From Microbispora sp. H11081 (GTDB lineage Bacteria; Actinomycetota; Actinomycetes; Streptosporangiales; Streptosporangiaceae): a DNA stretch of 64,000 bases. The stretch covers positions 1-64,000 of the forward strand of contig NZ_JABBWV010000008.1 in assembly GCF_012999535.1 (NCBI RefSeq). Reading direction: 5' to 3'. Positions 12,740 to 24,013 of this stretch are shown piece after piece. The notes beneath the pieces were generated by a model, which saw nothing but the letters and a program-made list of their open reading frames with translations, was not told where the DNA came from and searched no databases. Position 1 is the stretch's first letter, and each line of letters opens with the position of its first letter. The translations under genes were made by a program, and so were the position numbers.

Positions 12740-13938
12740 TCGATCACCCGGAGCGCGGTACCCCTCGTAGCCTGCGGCTGCGACGGGACCGTGGCCGCCG
12801 GGCAGAACTCCGCCGCGTTCGCGGCCGTGGTGAGCTCCGCCTGGTTCACCTTGTCGCCGTTCAGGTCGAAGGACAGCGTGTGGCGGCCGTCGCGGGTGCC
12901 GGCCATCCAGGTGAGCGAACCGAAGATCGTGCCACCGTGCCCGTACACGGTGACGCCGCAGGGCAGGGTGACCATCATGACGCCCAGCCCGTACCGGTAC
13001 GGGCCCGGCCCGTGGAAGACGTCGGATTTCGGCGTCGGGGTGAGCATCTCCCGCAGCAGGGCGGCCGGCAGCAGGCGACCGGAGAGCAGCGCCGCGTCGA
13101 ACCGGTTCAGGTCGCCGACGGTGGAGATCATCTCACCGGCGGCCCCGGCCCAGGACGGGTTGAAGCGCGAGAGCCCGTCCTTGCTGTACCCGTGGACGAA
13201 GGGAGGGCGGACGTCCGGCGAGGTGCCGGGAAAGTAGGTGGCCCGCAGTCCCAGCGGGCGCAGGACCCGTGTGGCGACCTCCATGGGGTACGCGTGCCCG
13301 GTCACCCGCTCGATGATCATCCCGAGCAGGATGTAGTTGGTGTTCGAATACTGCCAGGACGTCCCGGGCGGGAACACCGGAGGGTGGCCGAGCGCGTACC
13401 CCACCAGCCGGCGCGGCGTGAAGGTCGTGAGCGGATCGCGTTCGAGCGCGTCCGGCACATGGTGGTCCTTCGTGTAGTTGAACAGCCCGCTGGTGTGGTT
13501 GAGCAGCATCCGGACGGTGATGGCCCGTCCGTCATTGCCGTTGCCCGTGACCAGCCCCGGCAGCCACCGTTCGAGCCTGTCGTCCAGGCGGAGACGGCCC
13601 TCCGCGACCAGTTGCAGGACGACCGTGGCGACGAACGTCTTGGTCGTGCTGCCGATCCGGAACCGCATGTCCGCCCGGGGTTCGCGCCGGGTTCCGGTGT
13701 CGGCCACGCCGCGCGTGACCGTGGTGATGCGGCCCGCACGGGACACCTGGGCCAGCGCGCCGGGAGACCCCTCGCTGACCGCCCGGTCGAGCACGGCGCC
13801 CAGCGCCGCCTCCGCGTCACGCGGCCGCCGTACGGGGTCGGCCGTCCCTGGCGCGGCGGGCGTGGTCGCCACGCCCAGGACGAGAGCCGACACGGTCAGG
13901 AAGCGAAGTGTGATCGTCCGACACCGGGTGACGCTCAT
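12622..13938 (-). CDS. secreted serine hydrolase, class C beta-lactamase / D-Ala-D-Ala peptidase fold
   Basis: A 438-residue exported serine hydrolase of the beta-lactamase-related family (DD-carboxypeptidases, esterases and class C enzymes). Residues 1-33 form a signal peptide (RCRTIT, then FLTVSALVLGVATTPAAPGTA). The nucleophile motif STTK is at 97-100, the tyrosine motif YSN at 197-199 and the third motif is HGGT near 344; together these fit a DD-peptidase or esterase better than a true lactamase. The last 40 or so residues are read antisense to the 3' end of the SnoaL gene and look unlike the domain, so this tail may be a run-on after loss of an earlier stop. Confidence 0.85.
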   Translation of the reverse strand: MSVTRCRTITLRFLTVSALVLGVATTPAAPGTADPVRRPRDAEAALGAVLDRAVSEGSPGALAQVSRAGRITTVTRGVADTGTRREPRADMRFRIGSTTKTFVATVVLQLVAEGRLRLDDRLERWLPGLVTGNGNDGRAITVRMLLNHTSGLFNYTKDHHVPDALERDPLTTFTPRRLVGYALGHPPVFPPGTSWQYSNTNYILLGMIIERVTGHAYPMEVATRVLRPLGLRATYFPGTSPDVRPPFVHGYSKDGLSRFNPSWAGAAGEMISTVGDLNRFDAALLSGRLLPAALLREMLTPTPKSDVFHGPGPYRYGLGVMMVTLPCGVTVYGHGGTIFGSLTWMAGTRDGRHTLSFDLNGDKVNQAELTTAANAAEFCPAATVPSQPQATRGTALRVIDQAGTLSRKPYTLRIRPSSPSATTSKPITTGSADSAGLS

Positions 13939-14180
13939 GCCGACCCCCTCCGACGAGCCGGGCGTCCGTCCGGGCGCGCCGGCCGAGCCGCAGCGTCAGC
14001 ATTCCCTCCACGCCCGCCCGGTCACACGACCGGCGAGGCCCGTTCCGGCCGGACATCCTCATCAAGGCCGAGGCGGTGGCCGCCGTGGGCAGGTGAGCCC
14101 GGGGACCCGGTCAAGGCGGGTGCATGTCGTGAAAGGTTCATGGTCTTCCGGCGGTGCGACCCGTTTGACCGGCCGTCACT

Positions 14181-14190
14181 GAAATATTTC
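14181..14190. promoter_or_regulatory. GAAATATTTC palindrome before the deacetylase promoter
   Basis: Perfect 10-bp palindrome just upstream of the -35. It resembles GAAA-n-TTTC elements found before xylanase and other glycan-degradation genes in streptomycetes, which would suit a secreted CE4 enzyme with a sugar-binding domain. The regulator is not in the window. Confidence 0.4.
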
Positions 14191-14200
14191 TAACCACCCT

Positions 14201-14230
14201 TTGACATGTTTCAACGGCGTTTCCCAGAAT
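14201..14230 (+). promoter_or_regulatory. promoter of the polysaccharide deacetylase gene
   Basis: Consensus TTGACA at 14201-14206, an 18-base spacer and CAGAAT at 14225-14230. The predicted leader is about 105 bases. Confidence 0.6.
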
Positions 14231-14325
14231 GAGCCCCCGGCGGACCACCGTGGCCGGGCGGCGCGGCCTCCTGGACGGCGATGTGCCACCCAGGCCTGCT
14301 TCCGGTGTCCGATCAGAGCCCCTGA

Positions 14326-15507
<1,182 letters not shown>

Positions 15508-15626
15508 CCCGCACCCGTGGCCCGCTGTGCGCAACGCCCCCGCCGCACCGCGGGCCACGACCCGGCCGCCCCTTGTCGGTATGAACCTTGCCGCCGGTCT
15601 CCTGCCGGTCGGCTGACCCTCTAAGC

Positions 15627-15660
15627 CGGGTGCGGCGCTCTTCCGGGGGAGCGCCGCACC
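15627..15660. terminator. terminator after the deacetylase gene
   Basis: Perfect 13-bp stem GGGTGCGGCGCTC / GAGCGCCGCACCC with an 8-base loop, about 120 bases after the stop codon. Confidence 0.75.
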
Positions 15661-15780
15661 CTCCCGCTTTCCAGGTCTCCTCCATTGCCCCCGGCGGCCG
15701 TCTCGGAGAACCCGCGTTCCGGCAGGGGACAGCCGGGGAATCACTTCGCGTGACGCTCACGCGTTGCTACCGTGAGCGAC

Positions 15781-16392
15781 ATGACGGCTGAGGCATGGAG
15801 CGAAGCGCCCATGAACGACACCCACGGCCTCCCGGATTGGGTCTTTCCTCCCCAGGAGGGCTTCAAGGCCTCCGACCTCGATCACATGACGCAACTACCT
15901 GCGCACACAGAGTTGATCGACGGAAGCTTGGTCTTCGTGAGCCCCCAAGCCTCCTTCCACACCCGCACCGTCGATCTTCTGACCGCGGGACTGCGGCGTC
16001 ACCTTCCCCGGCCGTTGCGGGTTCGCCGCGAGATGAGCGTGATTCTGGGCCTGCGCCAGCGGCCCGAGCCCGACGTGTGCGTCATCCGGGCGGAGGCCGA
16101 TCGCGGCCCGGACCAGACGGCGTACGAGGCGAATGACGTGCTCCTGGTCGTCGAGGTCGTCTCGCCGGACTCGGAGGAGCGGGACCGCAAGCGCAAGCCG
16201 CAACTCTACGCCGAGGCGGGGATCGGACACTTCTGGCGCGTCGAGAACCAGTCCGGGCGGCCCACGGTCTACGTCTACGAACTCGACCCGGCCACCGCCG
16301 CGTACGCGCTGACCGGCATCCACCACGACCGGCTCGAACTGTCGCTGCCGTTCGAGGTCGACATCGACCTCACCGAGATCGACACTCTCTGA
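15781..16392 (+). CDS. Uma2 family (DUF820) nuclease-fold protein
   Basis: A 203-residue Uma2/DUF820 protein with a PD-(D/E)xK restriction-nuclease core: ELIDGSLVFVSP, EPDVCVI (Asp), LLVVEVVSPDS (Glu) and RKRKPQLYAEAGIGHFWRV with the Lys/Tyr helix. Biochemical function of the family is largely unknown despite its abundance in Actinobacteria and Cyanobacteria. TACCGT at 15768-15773 would place transcription start at or next to the ATG, so it may be leaderless; no Shine-Dalgarno is seen. In-frame alternatives are GTG 15772 and ATG 15811. It stands alone between two terminator or regulatory regions, consistent with a mobile, single-gene unit. Confidence 0.85.
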   Translation: MTAEAWSEAPMNDTHGLPDWVFPPQEGFKASDLDHMTQLPAHTELIDGSLVFVSPQASFHTRTVDLLTAGLRRHLPRPLRVRREMSVILGLRQRPEPDVCVIRAEADRGPDQTAYEANDVLLVVEVVSPDSEERDRKRKPQLYAEAGIGHFWRVENQSGRPTVYVYELDPATAAYALTGIHHDRLELSLPFEVDIDLTEIDTL

Positions 16393-16597
16393 GCTTCGCC
16401 CGCGAGCCGGCCGCTCCCCTGGTCCGCCGAGGCGTCGCACGGCCGGAGGCCACAGGCGCCGGCGCGGACGCTTCTCGCGTGATCCCCGCACGATCACGGG
16501 CGGTCCCGACCGGCGGGGCCGGTCACGATCGCGGCGAACCGAGGCATTGCTCCTCTCCTTACTCGCGCGTATCGTCCGGAGTTGAGCACGGCTCACA

Positions 16598-16611
16598 TTC
16601 ACGCGCGTGAA
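16598..16611. promoter_or_regulatory. 14-bp palindrome before the penicillin-acylase-type gene
   Basis: TTCACGCGCGTGAA is a perfect palindrome centred about 60 bases before the ATG, within the only AT-richer stretch between Uma2 and the acylase gene. It may be an operator; no regulator can be named. Confidence 0.4.
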
Positions 16612-16664
16612 CAAGCACCCCCACCGTCCCTTCACCCCCTGACACCGCGAAGGGAAGTTCCCCC

Positions 16665-19600
16665 ATGCACGCGCGTCTTCGACGGGCGATCACCGCTGCC
16701 GCCGCGCTGGCCCTGGTCGCCGTCGGCCTGCCCGCGGCGCCGGCCGCCGCCGCCCCCTACTATCCCCCCGACGACTACTGCCTCGGCCAGTGCGCGGACA
16801 TCCTGCCGCCCGGCCAGAACGGCGACGCCACGCTCGTCGACATCCTGGGCAACCAGGCGTTCGGCACCTATCCCGCCCACAGCAAGGACCAGCTCGGCAG
16901 GTACGCGGACCTCGTCTCCGGCTACACCGGCCTCACCGACGAGCAGATATCCGCGTTCTTCAACGACAGCGGCTTCGGCGTGCCGGCGAACCAGGTCGAG
17001 AGCACCGTGAGCCCCCGCTCCGACGTCACCATCGTCCGCGACAAGGCGACCGGTGTCCCGCACATCACCGGCACCACGCGGGAGGGCACGATGTTCGGCG
17101 CCGGATACGCCGGCGCGCAGGACCGCCTGTGGCTCATGGACCTCATGCGCCACGTCGGCCGGGGCGAGCTGACGCCGTTCGCCGGCGGCGCGCCGGGCAA
17201 CAGGGAACTGGAGCAGAGCGTCTGGCGCAACTCCCCCTACACCGAGGCCGATCTCCAGGCCCAGATCGACCGGCTGCGGACCACCGGCGCCCGAGGCGCC
17301 CAGCTGTACGCCGACGTGCAGAACTACGTCGCCGGGATCAACGCGTACATCGACCGCTGCATGGCCGACCGCGACTGCCCCGGCGAGTACGTGCTGACCG
17401 GCCACCTCGACGCGATCACGAACAAGGGCGGCCCCGACGACTTCCGGATGACCGACCTGATCGCGATCTCCGGCGTGATCGGCGGCCTGTTCGGCGGTGG
17501 CGGCGGCGCCGAGATGCAGTCCGCCCTCGTCCGCGTGGCTGCGCGGGCGAAGTACGGAGCCGTCGAGGGGGACAGAGTGTGGGCGGCCTTCCGCGCCCAG
17601 AACGACCCGGAGACCGTGCTGACCCTGCACGACGGGCAGAGCTTCCCCTTCGGGGCGGCCCCGGCCGGCGCGACCGGAGTGGTGCTGCCCGACGCGGGCA
17701 CGACCACGCCCGTCGACATCACGGCCAACGAGACCGGCACCGCCGCCTCCGCGGCCGGCCAGGCCGCGGGCGCGCTGACCGGGTTCACGGTCGACAACTC
17801 CAAACCCGGCATGTCCAACGCCATCGTGGTGTCGGCCGCCAAGGCCACCGGCGGTCACCCCATCGCCGTGTTCGGCCCCCAGACCGGCTACTTCGCGCCG
17901 CAACTGCTCATGCTGGAAGAGCTTTCCGGCCCCGGCATCCGGGCACGCGGCGCGGCCTTCGCCGGGCTCAACCTCTACGTGCTGCTCGGCCGCGGGACCG
18001 ACTACGCCTGGAGCGCCACCTCCGCCGGCGAGGACATCACCGACACGTACGCGGTGACGCTGTGCGACCCCGGCGGCGGCACGCCCACGGTCTCGTCGGA
18101 CCACTACCTCTACCGCGGCGCCTGCACCGCGATGGAGACCCTGAAGAAGACCAACTCGTGGAAACCCAACACGGCCGACTCCACCGCCGCCGGGTCGTAC
18201 GAACTGGTCGTCAAGCGCACCAAGTACGGCCTGGTGACCTGGCGGGGCACGGTCGGCGGGGTGCCGACGGCGTTCACCACGCTGCGCTCGACCTACCAGC
18301 ACGAGGCGGACTCCGCGATCGGGTTCCAGATGTTCAACGACCCGGCCGAGATGGGGTCGGCGGCCGCGTTCCGCGCCTCGGCCTCCACCATCGGCTTCGC
18401 GTTCAACTGGTTCTACGTGAACTCCACCGACGCGGCGTACTTCATGTCCGGCAACGTCCCCGTGCGTTCGGCGGTGTCCGACCCGAACCTGCCCATGGCC
18501 GGTGACGCCGCGCACGAGTGGATCGGGTTCAACCCGGCGGACAACACGGCGTCCTACCTCCCGCCGTCGGCGCATCCGCAGGCGGTCAACCAGGACTACT
18601 TCGTGAGCTGGAACAACAAGCAGGCCAAGGACTTCGGCGCGGCCGACGGCAACTTCAGCTTCGGCGCCGTCCACCGGGGCGACCTCCTCGACGCGCCGGT
18701 GCGGGCGGCCCTGTCCTCCGGCACCCTCGACCGCGCCGGGGTCGTGAAGATCATGGCGTCGGCCGCGACGACCGACCTGCGCGGGTGGAAGGTGCTGCCC
18801 GGGCTGCTGCGCGTCGTCGGCAGCGCCTCCGTCTCCGATCCCGCCCTGGCCTCCGCCGTCGCCAAGCTGTCCGCCTGGGCCGCCGCGGGCGCGAAGCGGC
18901 AGGAGACCGCGAAGGGCAGCAAGGCGTACGCGCACGCCGACGCCATCCGGATCTTCGACGCGTGGTGGCCGAAGCTGGTCCGGGCACAGTTCCGGCCCGG
19001 CCTGGGCGACGGGCTCTACCAGGCGCTCGTCAACGCGCTGCAGATCAACGAGTCGCCGTCCGGGCACCAGCGGGGCGACGTCTCCTCGCTGCCCGGCTCC
19101 GCGAACGAGGCGCAGCCCCACAAGGGCTCGTCGTTCCAGTACGGCTGGTGGGGCTACGTGGACAAGGACATCCGGGCCGTGCTGGGCGACCCGGTGGCCG
19201 CTCCCCTGCCGGCGAAGTACTGCGGGGCCACCGTGGCGGCCTGCCGTACGGTCCTGCTGGACAGCCTGGCGGCCGCGCTGGCGGAACCGGCGGCGACGAC
19301 CTACCCGGCGGACGACTCCTGCTCGGCCGGCGACCAGTGGTGCGCCGACGCCGTACGGCAGGCGCCGCTCGGCGGCGTCAAGCACTCGCTGATCTCGTGG
19401 CAGAACCGGCCGACCTACCAGCAGGTGGTCGCGTTCCCCGCGCACCGCGGCGACGACGTGACCGACTTCGCCCTGGGCCGTACGGCGAGCGCGTCGAGCA
19501 CGCAGGGCTCCTACAGCCCCGCCAAGGCCGTCGACGGAGATCCCGCGAGCCGGTGGGCCAGTTCGTGGAGCGACAACCAGTACATCCAGGTCGATCTCGG

Positions 19601-19844
19601 TTCGGTGAAGACCGTGGGCCGGGTGATCCTGCGCTGGGAGGCGGCCTACGCCTCGTCGTACCGGATCCAGACCTCGGCGGACGGCGCCACGTGGACCACC
19701 GTCGCGCAGACGACCACGGGCGACGGCGGCGTGGACACCGTCACGTTCGCGCCCGGCGGCGCGCGCCACGTGCGGATGCAGGGAGTCAAGCGGGGCACCG
19801 GCTACGGCTACTCGCTGTACTCCTTCGAGGTGTACGGAAGATAG
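16665..19844 (+). CDS. secreted penicillin-acylase-family Ntn hydrolase with discoidin (F5/8C) domain
   Basis: A 1059-residue exported amidohydrolase of the penicillin G acylase / AHL acylase family. Residues 1-29 are a signal peptide ending in APAAAAA. The alpha-chain part holds VTIVRDKATGVPHITGTTREG and GAGYAGAQDRLWLMDLMRH; autocleavage should free Ser384 in KPGMSNAIVVS as the N-terminal nucleophile of the beta chain. HPIAVFGPQTGYFAPQ and YAWSATSAGEDITDTY are also family blocks. The C-terminal 130 residues (FALGRTASASSTQGSY to FEVYGR) are a discoidin-like carbohydrate- or surface-binding domain. Substrate could be beta-lactams, acyl-homoserine lactones or other N-acyl compounds; sequence alone does not decide. 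AGGGAAG precedes the ATG. Confidence 0.9.
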   Translation: MHARLRRAITAAAALALVAVGLPAAPAAAAPYYPPDDYCLGQCADILPPGQNGDATLVDILGNQAFGTYPAHSKDQLGRYADLVSGYTGLTDEQISAFFNDSGFGVPANQVESTVSPRSDVTIVRDKATGVPHITGTTREGTMFGAGYAGAQDRLWLMDLMRHVGRGELTPFAGGAPGNRELEQSVWRNSPYTEADLQAQIDRLRTTGARGAQLYADVQNYVAGINAYIDRCMADRDCPGEYVLTGHLDAITNKGGPDDFRMTDLIAISGVIGGLFGGGGGAEMQSALVRVAARAKYGAVEGDRVWAAFRAQNDPETVLTLHDGQSFPFGAAPAGATGVVLPDAGTTTPVDITANETGTAASAAGQAAGALTGFTVDNSKPGMSNAIVVSAAKATGGHPIAVFGPQTGYFAPQLLMLEELSGPGIRARGAAFAGLNLYVLLGRGTDYAWSATSAGEDITDTYAVTLCDPGGGTPTVSSDHYLYRGACTAMETLKKTNSWKPNTADSTAAGSYELVVKRTKYGLVTWRGTVGGVPTAFTTLRSTYQHEADSAIGFQMFNDPAEMGSAAAFRASASTIGFAFNWFYVNSTDAAYFMSGNVPVRSAVSDPNLPMAGDAAHEWIGFNPADNTASYLPPSAHPQAVNQDYFVSWNNKQAKDFGAADGNFSFGAVHRGDLLDAPVRAALSSGTLDRAGVVKIMASAATTDLRGWKVLPGLLRVVGSASVSDPALASAVAKLSAWAAAGAKRQETAKGSKAYAHADAIRIFDAWWPKLVRAQFRPGLGDGLYQALVNALQINESPSGHQRGDVSSLPGSANEAQPHKGSSFQYGWWGYVDKDIRAVLGDPVAAPLPAKYCGATVAACRTVLLDSLAAALAEPAATTYPADDSCSAGDQWCADAVRQAPLGGVKHSLISWQNRPTYQQVVAFPAHRGDDVTDFALGRTASASSTQGSYSPAKAVDGDPASRWASSWSDNQYIQVDLGSVKTVGRVILRWEAAYASSYRIQTSADGATWTTVAQTTTGDGGVDTVTFAPGGARHVRMQGVKRGTGYGYSLYSFEVYGR

Positions 19845-19849
19845 GACGG

Positions 19850-20095
19850 TCAGCCCGGCTCGCGCCAGCCCTCGCCCTCCTCGGCGAGGGCGTCGAGCCG
19901 GGCGAGACCGGCCGGGCCGAGCGCGTCGTCCGGGTCGTCCACCACGACCACCCACTGGGCGTCCTCGGCGTCGTCCTCGCCCGCGAGCAGTTCGCGGACG
20001 ACGGCGGGCACGCCCACGGCCGGGAACAGCTCGGCCACGGCCTCGGCGGACTCCTCCGCGCTGTCCCGCTCGGGGAACACCAGTAGGTGACGCAC
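19850..20095 (-). CDS. small conserved protein, RraB-like
   Basis: An 81-residue acidic protein from a GTG at 20095 behind GGAGGAG. The pattern RHLLVFPERDSAEESAEAVAELFP, then VVRELLAGEDDAEDAQWVVVVDDP and a C-terminal LDALAEEGEGW, resembles actinobacterial members of the RraB (RNase E inhibitor) family, a ferredoxin-like fold. The assignment is from pattern memory, not a search. It converges on the acylase gene with only five bases between the stops and lies downstream of the pheT terminator, so it has its own promoter. Confidence 0.6.
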   Translation of the reverse strand: MRHLLVFPERDSAEESAEAVAELFPAVGVPAVVRELLAGEDDAEDAQWVVVVDDPDDALGPAGLARLDALAEEGEGWREPG

Positions 20096-20169
20096 CGCTC
20101 CTCCGGAACTCGATCGCTTCCCGGGCGTCTCTGCCGGCATTGGCACCGGAATTGTTCAGAACCAGGAAC

Positions 20170-20217
20170 GGCGGGCGCCGGCTCCGGTGCGAATTCACAC
20201 CGGGGCCGGCGCCCGCC
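20170..20217 (-). terminator. pheST operon terminator
   Basis: Two-part hairpin: a 13-bp GC stem GGCGGGCGCCGGC / GCCGGCGCCCGCC capped by a further 6-bp stem CCGGTG / CACCGG with loop. It starts 19 bases after the pheT stop. Confidence 0.85.
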
Positions 20218-20235
20218 CGTGGTACTCGGTGCCGC

Positions 20236-22805
20236 TCAGGCGCCGCGGAGCTGGGCTCCGGTGCGCTGCGCGGCGACGGCGACGGCGGCGTCCCGCGCCG
20301 CCGTGGTCTCCTCGGCCGTGAGCGTGCGGTCGGCGGCCCGGAACCGCAGCGTGTACGCCAGGGACTTGTTCCCCTCGCCCACCTGCGGGCCCGTGTAGAC
20401 GTCGAACAGCCTGATCGACTCGAGCAGCGCGCCCGCGCCCTCCCGGAGGGCGGCCTCGACCTCGGCCACCGGCACCGAGGCGGCGACGGTCAGGGCCACG
20501 TCCTGCGTCGCGACCGGATAGGCCGAGACCGCGGCCGTGTCCACCGGCCCCGCCGGGACCAGCGACGACAGCTCCAGCTCCATCGCGCAGGTGCGCGGCG
20601 GCAGCCCGTACGCCTCGACGACCCGGGGGTGCAGCTCGCCGGCGTGACCGACCAGGACCTGCTCACCGGTCTCCGCGTCGGCGACGGTCAGCGCGGCGCA
20701 CCGCCCGGGGTGCCACGGCTCGTGCTGGTCGGCCCGGACGCCGAGCTCCACGCCCGCCGCACGCGCGACCGTGCGGGCCGCCTCGACCGCGTCCGCCCAG
20801 GACGCCTGCCTGCCCTCGCCCCACCAGCCGGAGCGCTCGAACTCGCCCGCGAGCACCACGGCCACCCGGATCGGCTGCCTCGGCAGCGCCGTCTCGATCG
20901 CCGCCAGCTCCTCCTCGGTCGGCCTGCGGTCGACCGCCAGGACCGGAGCGGTGGCGGGGGCGTCCGGCTCCGGCCGGTAGACCAGCCCGGACTCGAACAG
21001 CGCCACGTCGGCGAAGCCGCGGCCCACGTTGCGCACCAGGGTCTTCAGCAGCCCGGGCAGCAGCGTCGTCCGCATGTACGGCTCGTCCTCGCTGAGCGGG
21101 TTGACCAGCCGGGTCGCCCGCCTGCGGGCGTCGTCTGCGGGCAGCAGCAGGTTGTCGAGGTCGCGCGGACCCATGAACGGGTAGGCGAGCACCTCGACGT
21201 ATCCCGCGTGCGCCAGTGCCCGGCCCACGCGGCGGCGCAGCCGCTGCTCCTCCGTCAGCCCGCCGCCGGCCGGAGCGGGCGGCAGCTCCGACGGGATGCG
21301 GTCGTACCCCTCCAGCCGGATGACCTCCTCCGCGAGGTCGTTCGGGTCGGTCAGGTCGGGGCGCCACGTCGGCGGCGTGACCGTGATCAGGTCGTCGCCC
21401 TGGACGGCCAGCCGCCCGGCGAGGTCGCCCGAGGCGAGCACGCCGGTGGCCGCGACGCCGGCGCCGGCGGCGGCCGCGGGCGCGGCCCCCTCGGTCACCG
21501 TGCAGCCGATCTGCTCCAGCCTGCGGATCACGGCCTCCCGCTCGTACGCCACGCCCGCCACGCGGCTGGGGTGGTCGGCCGGGATGGTGATCGAGACCGG
21601 CGACGCCTCCACCTCGGCGTGGGTCACTCCCGGCTCCGCGACAGCGCCGCCGAGCTCGGCCAGGAGCTGGACGGCCCGCCACGACGCGGCCAGCGGCAGC
21701 TCCCGGTCGACGCCGCGCTCGAACCGCTTGGACGCCTCGCTGACCAGGTTGTGCCGCCGCGACTCGCGGGCGATGCCGGTGGCGGAGAAGTGCGCCGCCT
21801 CGACGACGATGTCGGTCGAGGTGTCGGAGATCTCGGTGTGCAGGCCGCCCATGGTGCCCGCCATCGAGATGGGGCCGGAGTCGTCGGTGATGAGGATGTC
21901 CTCGTCGTGGAGCGTGCGCACCACGTGGTCGAGCGTCTCCAGCTTCTCGCCCGGCCTGGCCCGCCGTACGACGATCGGGCCGGTCAGGCGCGATCGGTCG
22001 AAGGCGTGCAGCGGCTGGCCGAGCTCCAGCATCACGTAGTTGGTGACGTCGACGGCCAGCGAGACCGAGCGCATGCCTGCACGGGCCAGCCGAACCCGCA
22101 TCCACAGCGGGGACTCGGCCGCCGGGTCGAACCCGGTGACCGTGCGCAGCACGAACCGGTCGCAGGCGGTCGGGTCGGCGATCGACGCGGGCCAGGACTC
22201 GCCGCCGTCCGCCGGCGCCTCGACCGCGGCGGGATCGCGGAACGGCACGCCGAACGCGATGGCCGCCTCACGCGCGACGCCGCGGATCGACAGGGCGTAT
22301 CCGCGGTCGGTGGCGACCTCGAGCTCGAGCACGTCGTCACGCAGGCCGAGCAGCTCGACCACGTCCGCGCCGATCGGGGTGTCCGGCGGCAGCACCAGGA
22401 TCCCCGGGGAGGACTCGGCGACGCCGAGTTCGGCCTCGGAGCAGATCATGCCGTCGGACAGGCGCCCGTAGGTCTTGCGGGAGCCGATCTCGAAGCCGCC
22501 GGGGAGCACCGCGCCCGGCAGCGCGACCGGGACCACGTCACCCTCGGAGAAGTTCGTCGCGCCGCACACGATCTCGCGCGGCGTGGCCTCGCCCACCTCG
22601 ACCTTGCAGTGCCGGATCGGCTTCTTGAACCCGCTCAGCTCCTCGATCTCGAGGACCCGGCCGACCACGACGTTCTTGATCTCGTGGCCGTGCGAGTGGA
22701 TGGCCTCAAGCTTGAGGCCGGCGGCGGTGAGCCGGTCGGCCACCTCCTGGGCGGTGACCGCGGGGAGATCGACGTACTCCCGCAGCCATGAAAGCGGGAC
22801 CTTCA

Positions 22806-22806
<1 letters not shown>
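20236..22806 (-). CDS. pheT: phenylalanyl-tRNA synthetase beta subunit
   Basis: The 856-residue beta subunit of the (alpha beta)2 enzyme. Order of parts: N-terminal [15 protein letters not shown], an EMAP/tRNA-binding OB domain (about 40-155, with [10 protein letters not shown] and MICSEAELG), the B3/B4 editing domain, which hydrolyses Tyr-tRNA-Phe, the B5 domain with [22 protein letters not shown], and a C-terminal ferredoxin-like anticodon-binding domain ([21 protein letters not shown]). Length is typical. The pheS stop and pheT ATG share one base (TGATG), giving balanced synthesis of the two subunits. Confidence 0.97.
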
Positions 22807-23945
<1,139 letters not shown>

Positions 23946-24013
23946 TCAGCGTGGTCAGTTTAGTCCGATCAGCCCACCGGGCCGTCCTTCGCGCGATGCG
24001 CCTGTGGAAAAGC

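Noticed and set aside
14056..14097. Short stretch reading DILIKAEAVAAVGR then a stop before the deacetylase promoter
   Set aside because: Looks like the end of a protein but nothing recognisable precedes it in frame; too short to call a pseudogene.
15772..15780. GTG start for the Uma2 gene
   Set aside because: The -10-like TACCGT overlaps it, which fits a leaderless ATG at 15781 better.
16632..20198. A very long open frame opposite the acylase gene on the minus strand
   Set aside because: High GC makes the antisense third-position frame stop-free. It has Arg/Gly/Ala/Val-rich composition, no domain, no ribosome site, and the plus strand carries a clear enzyme.
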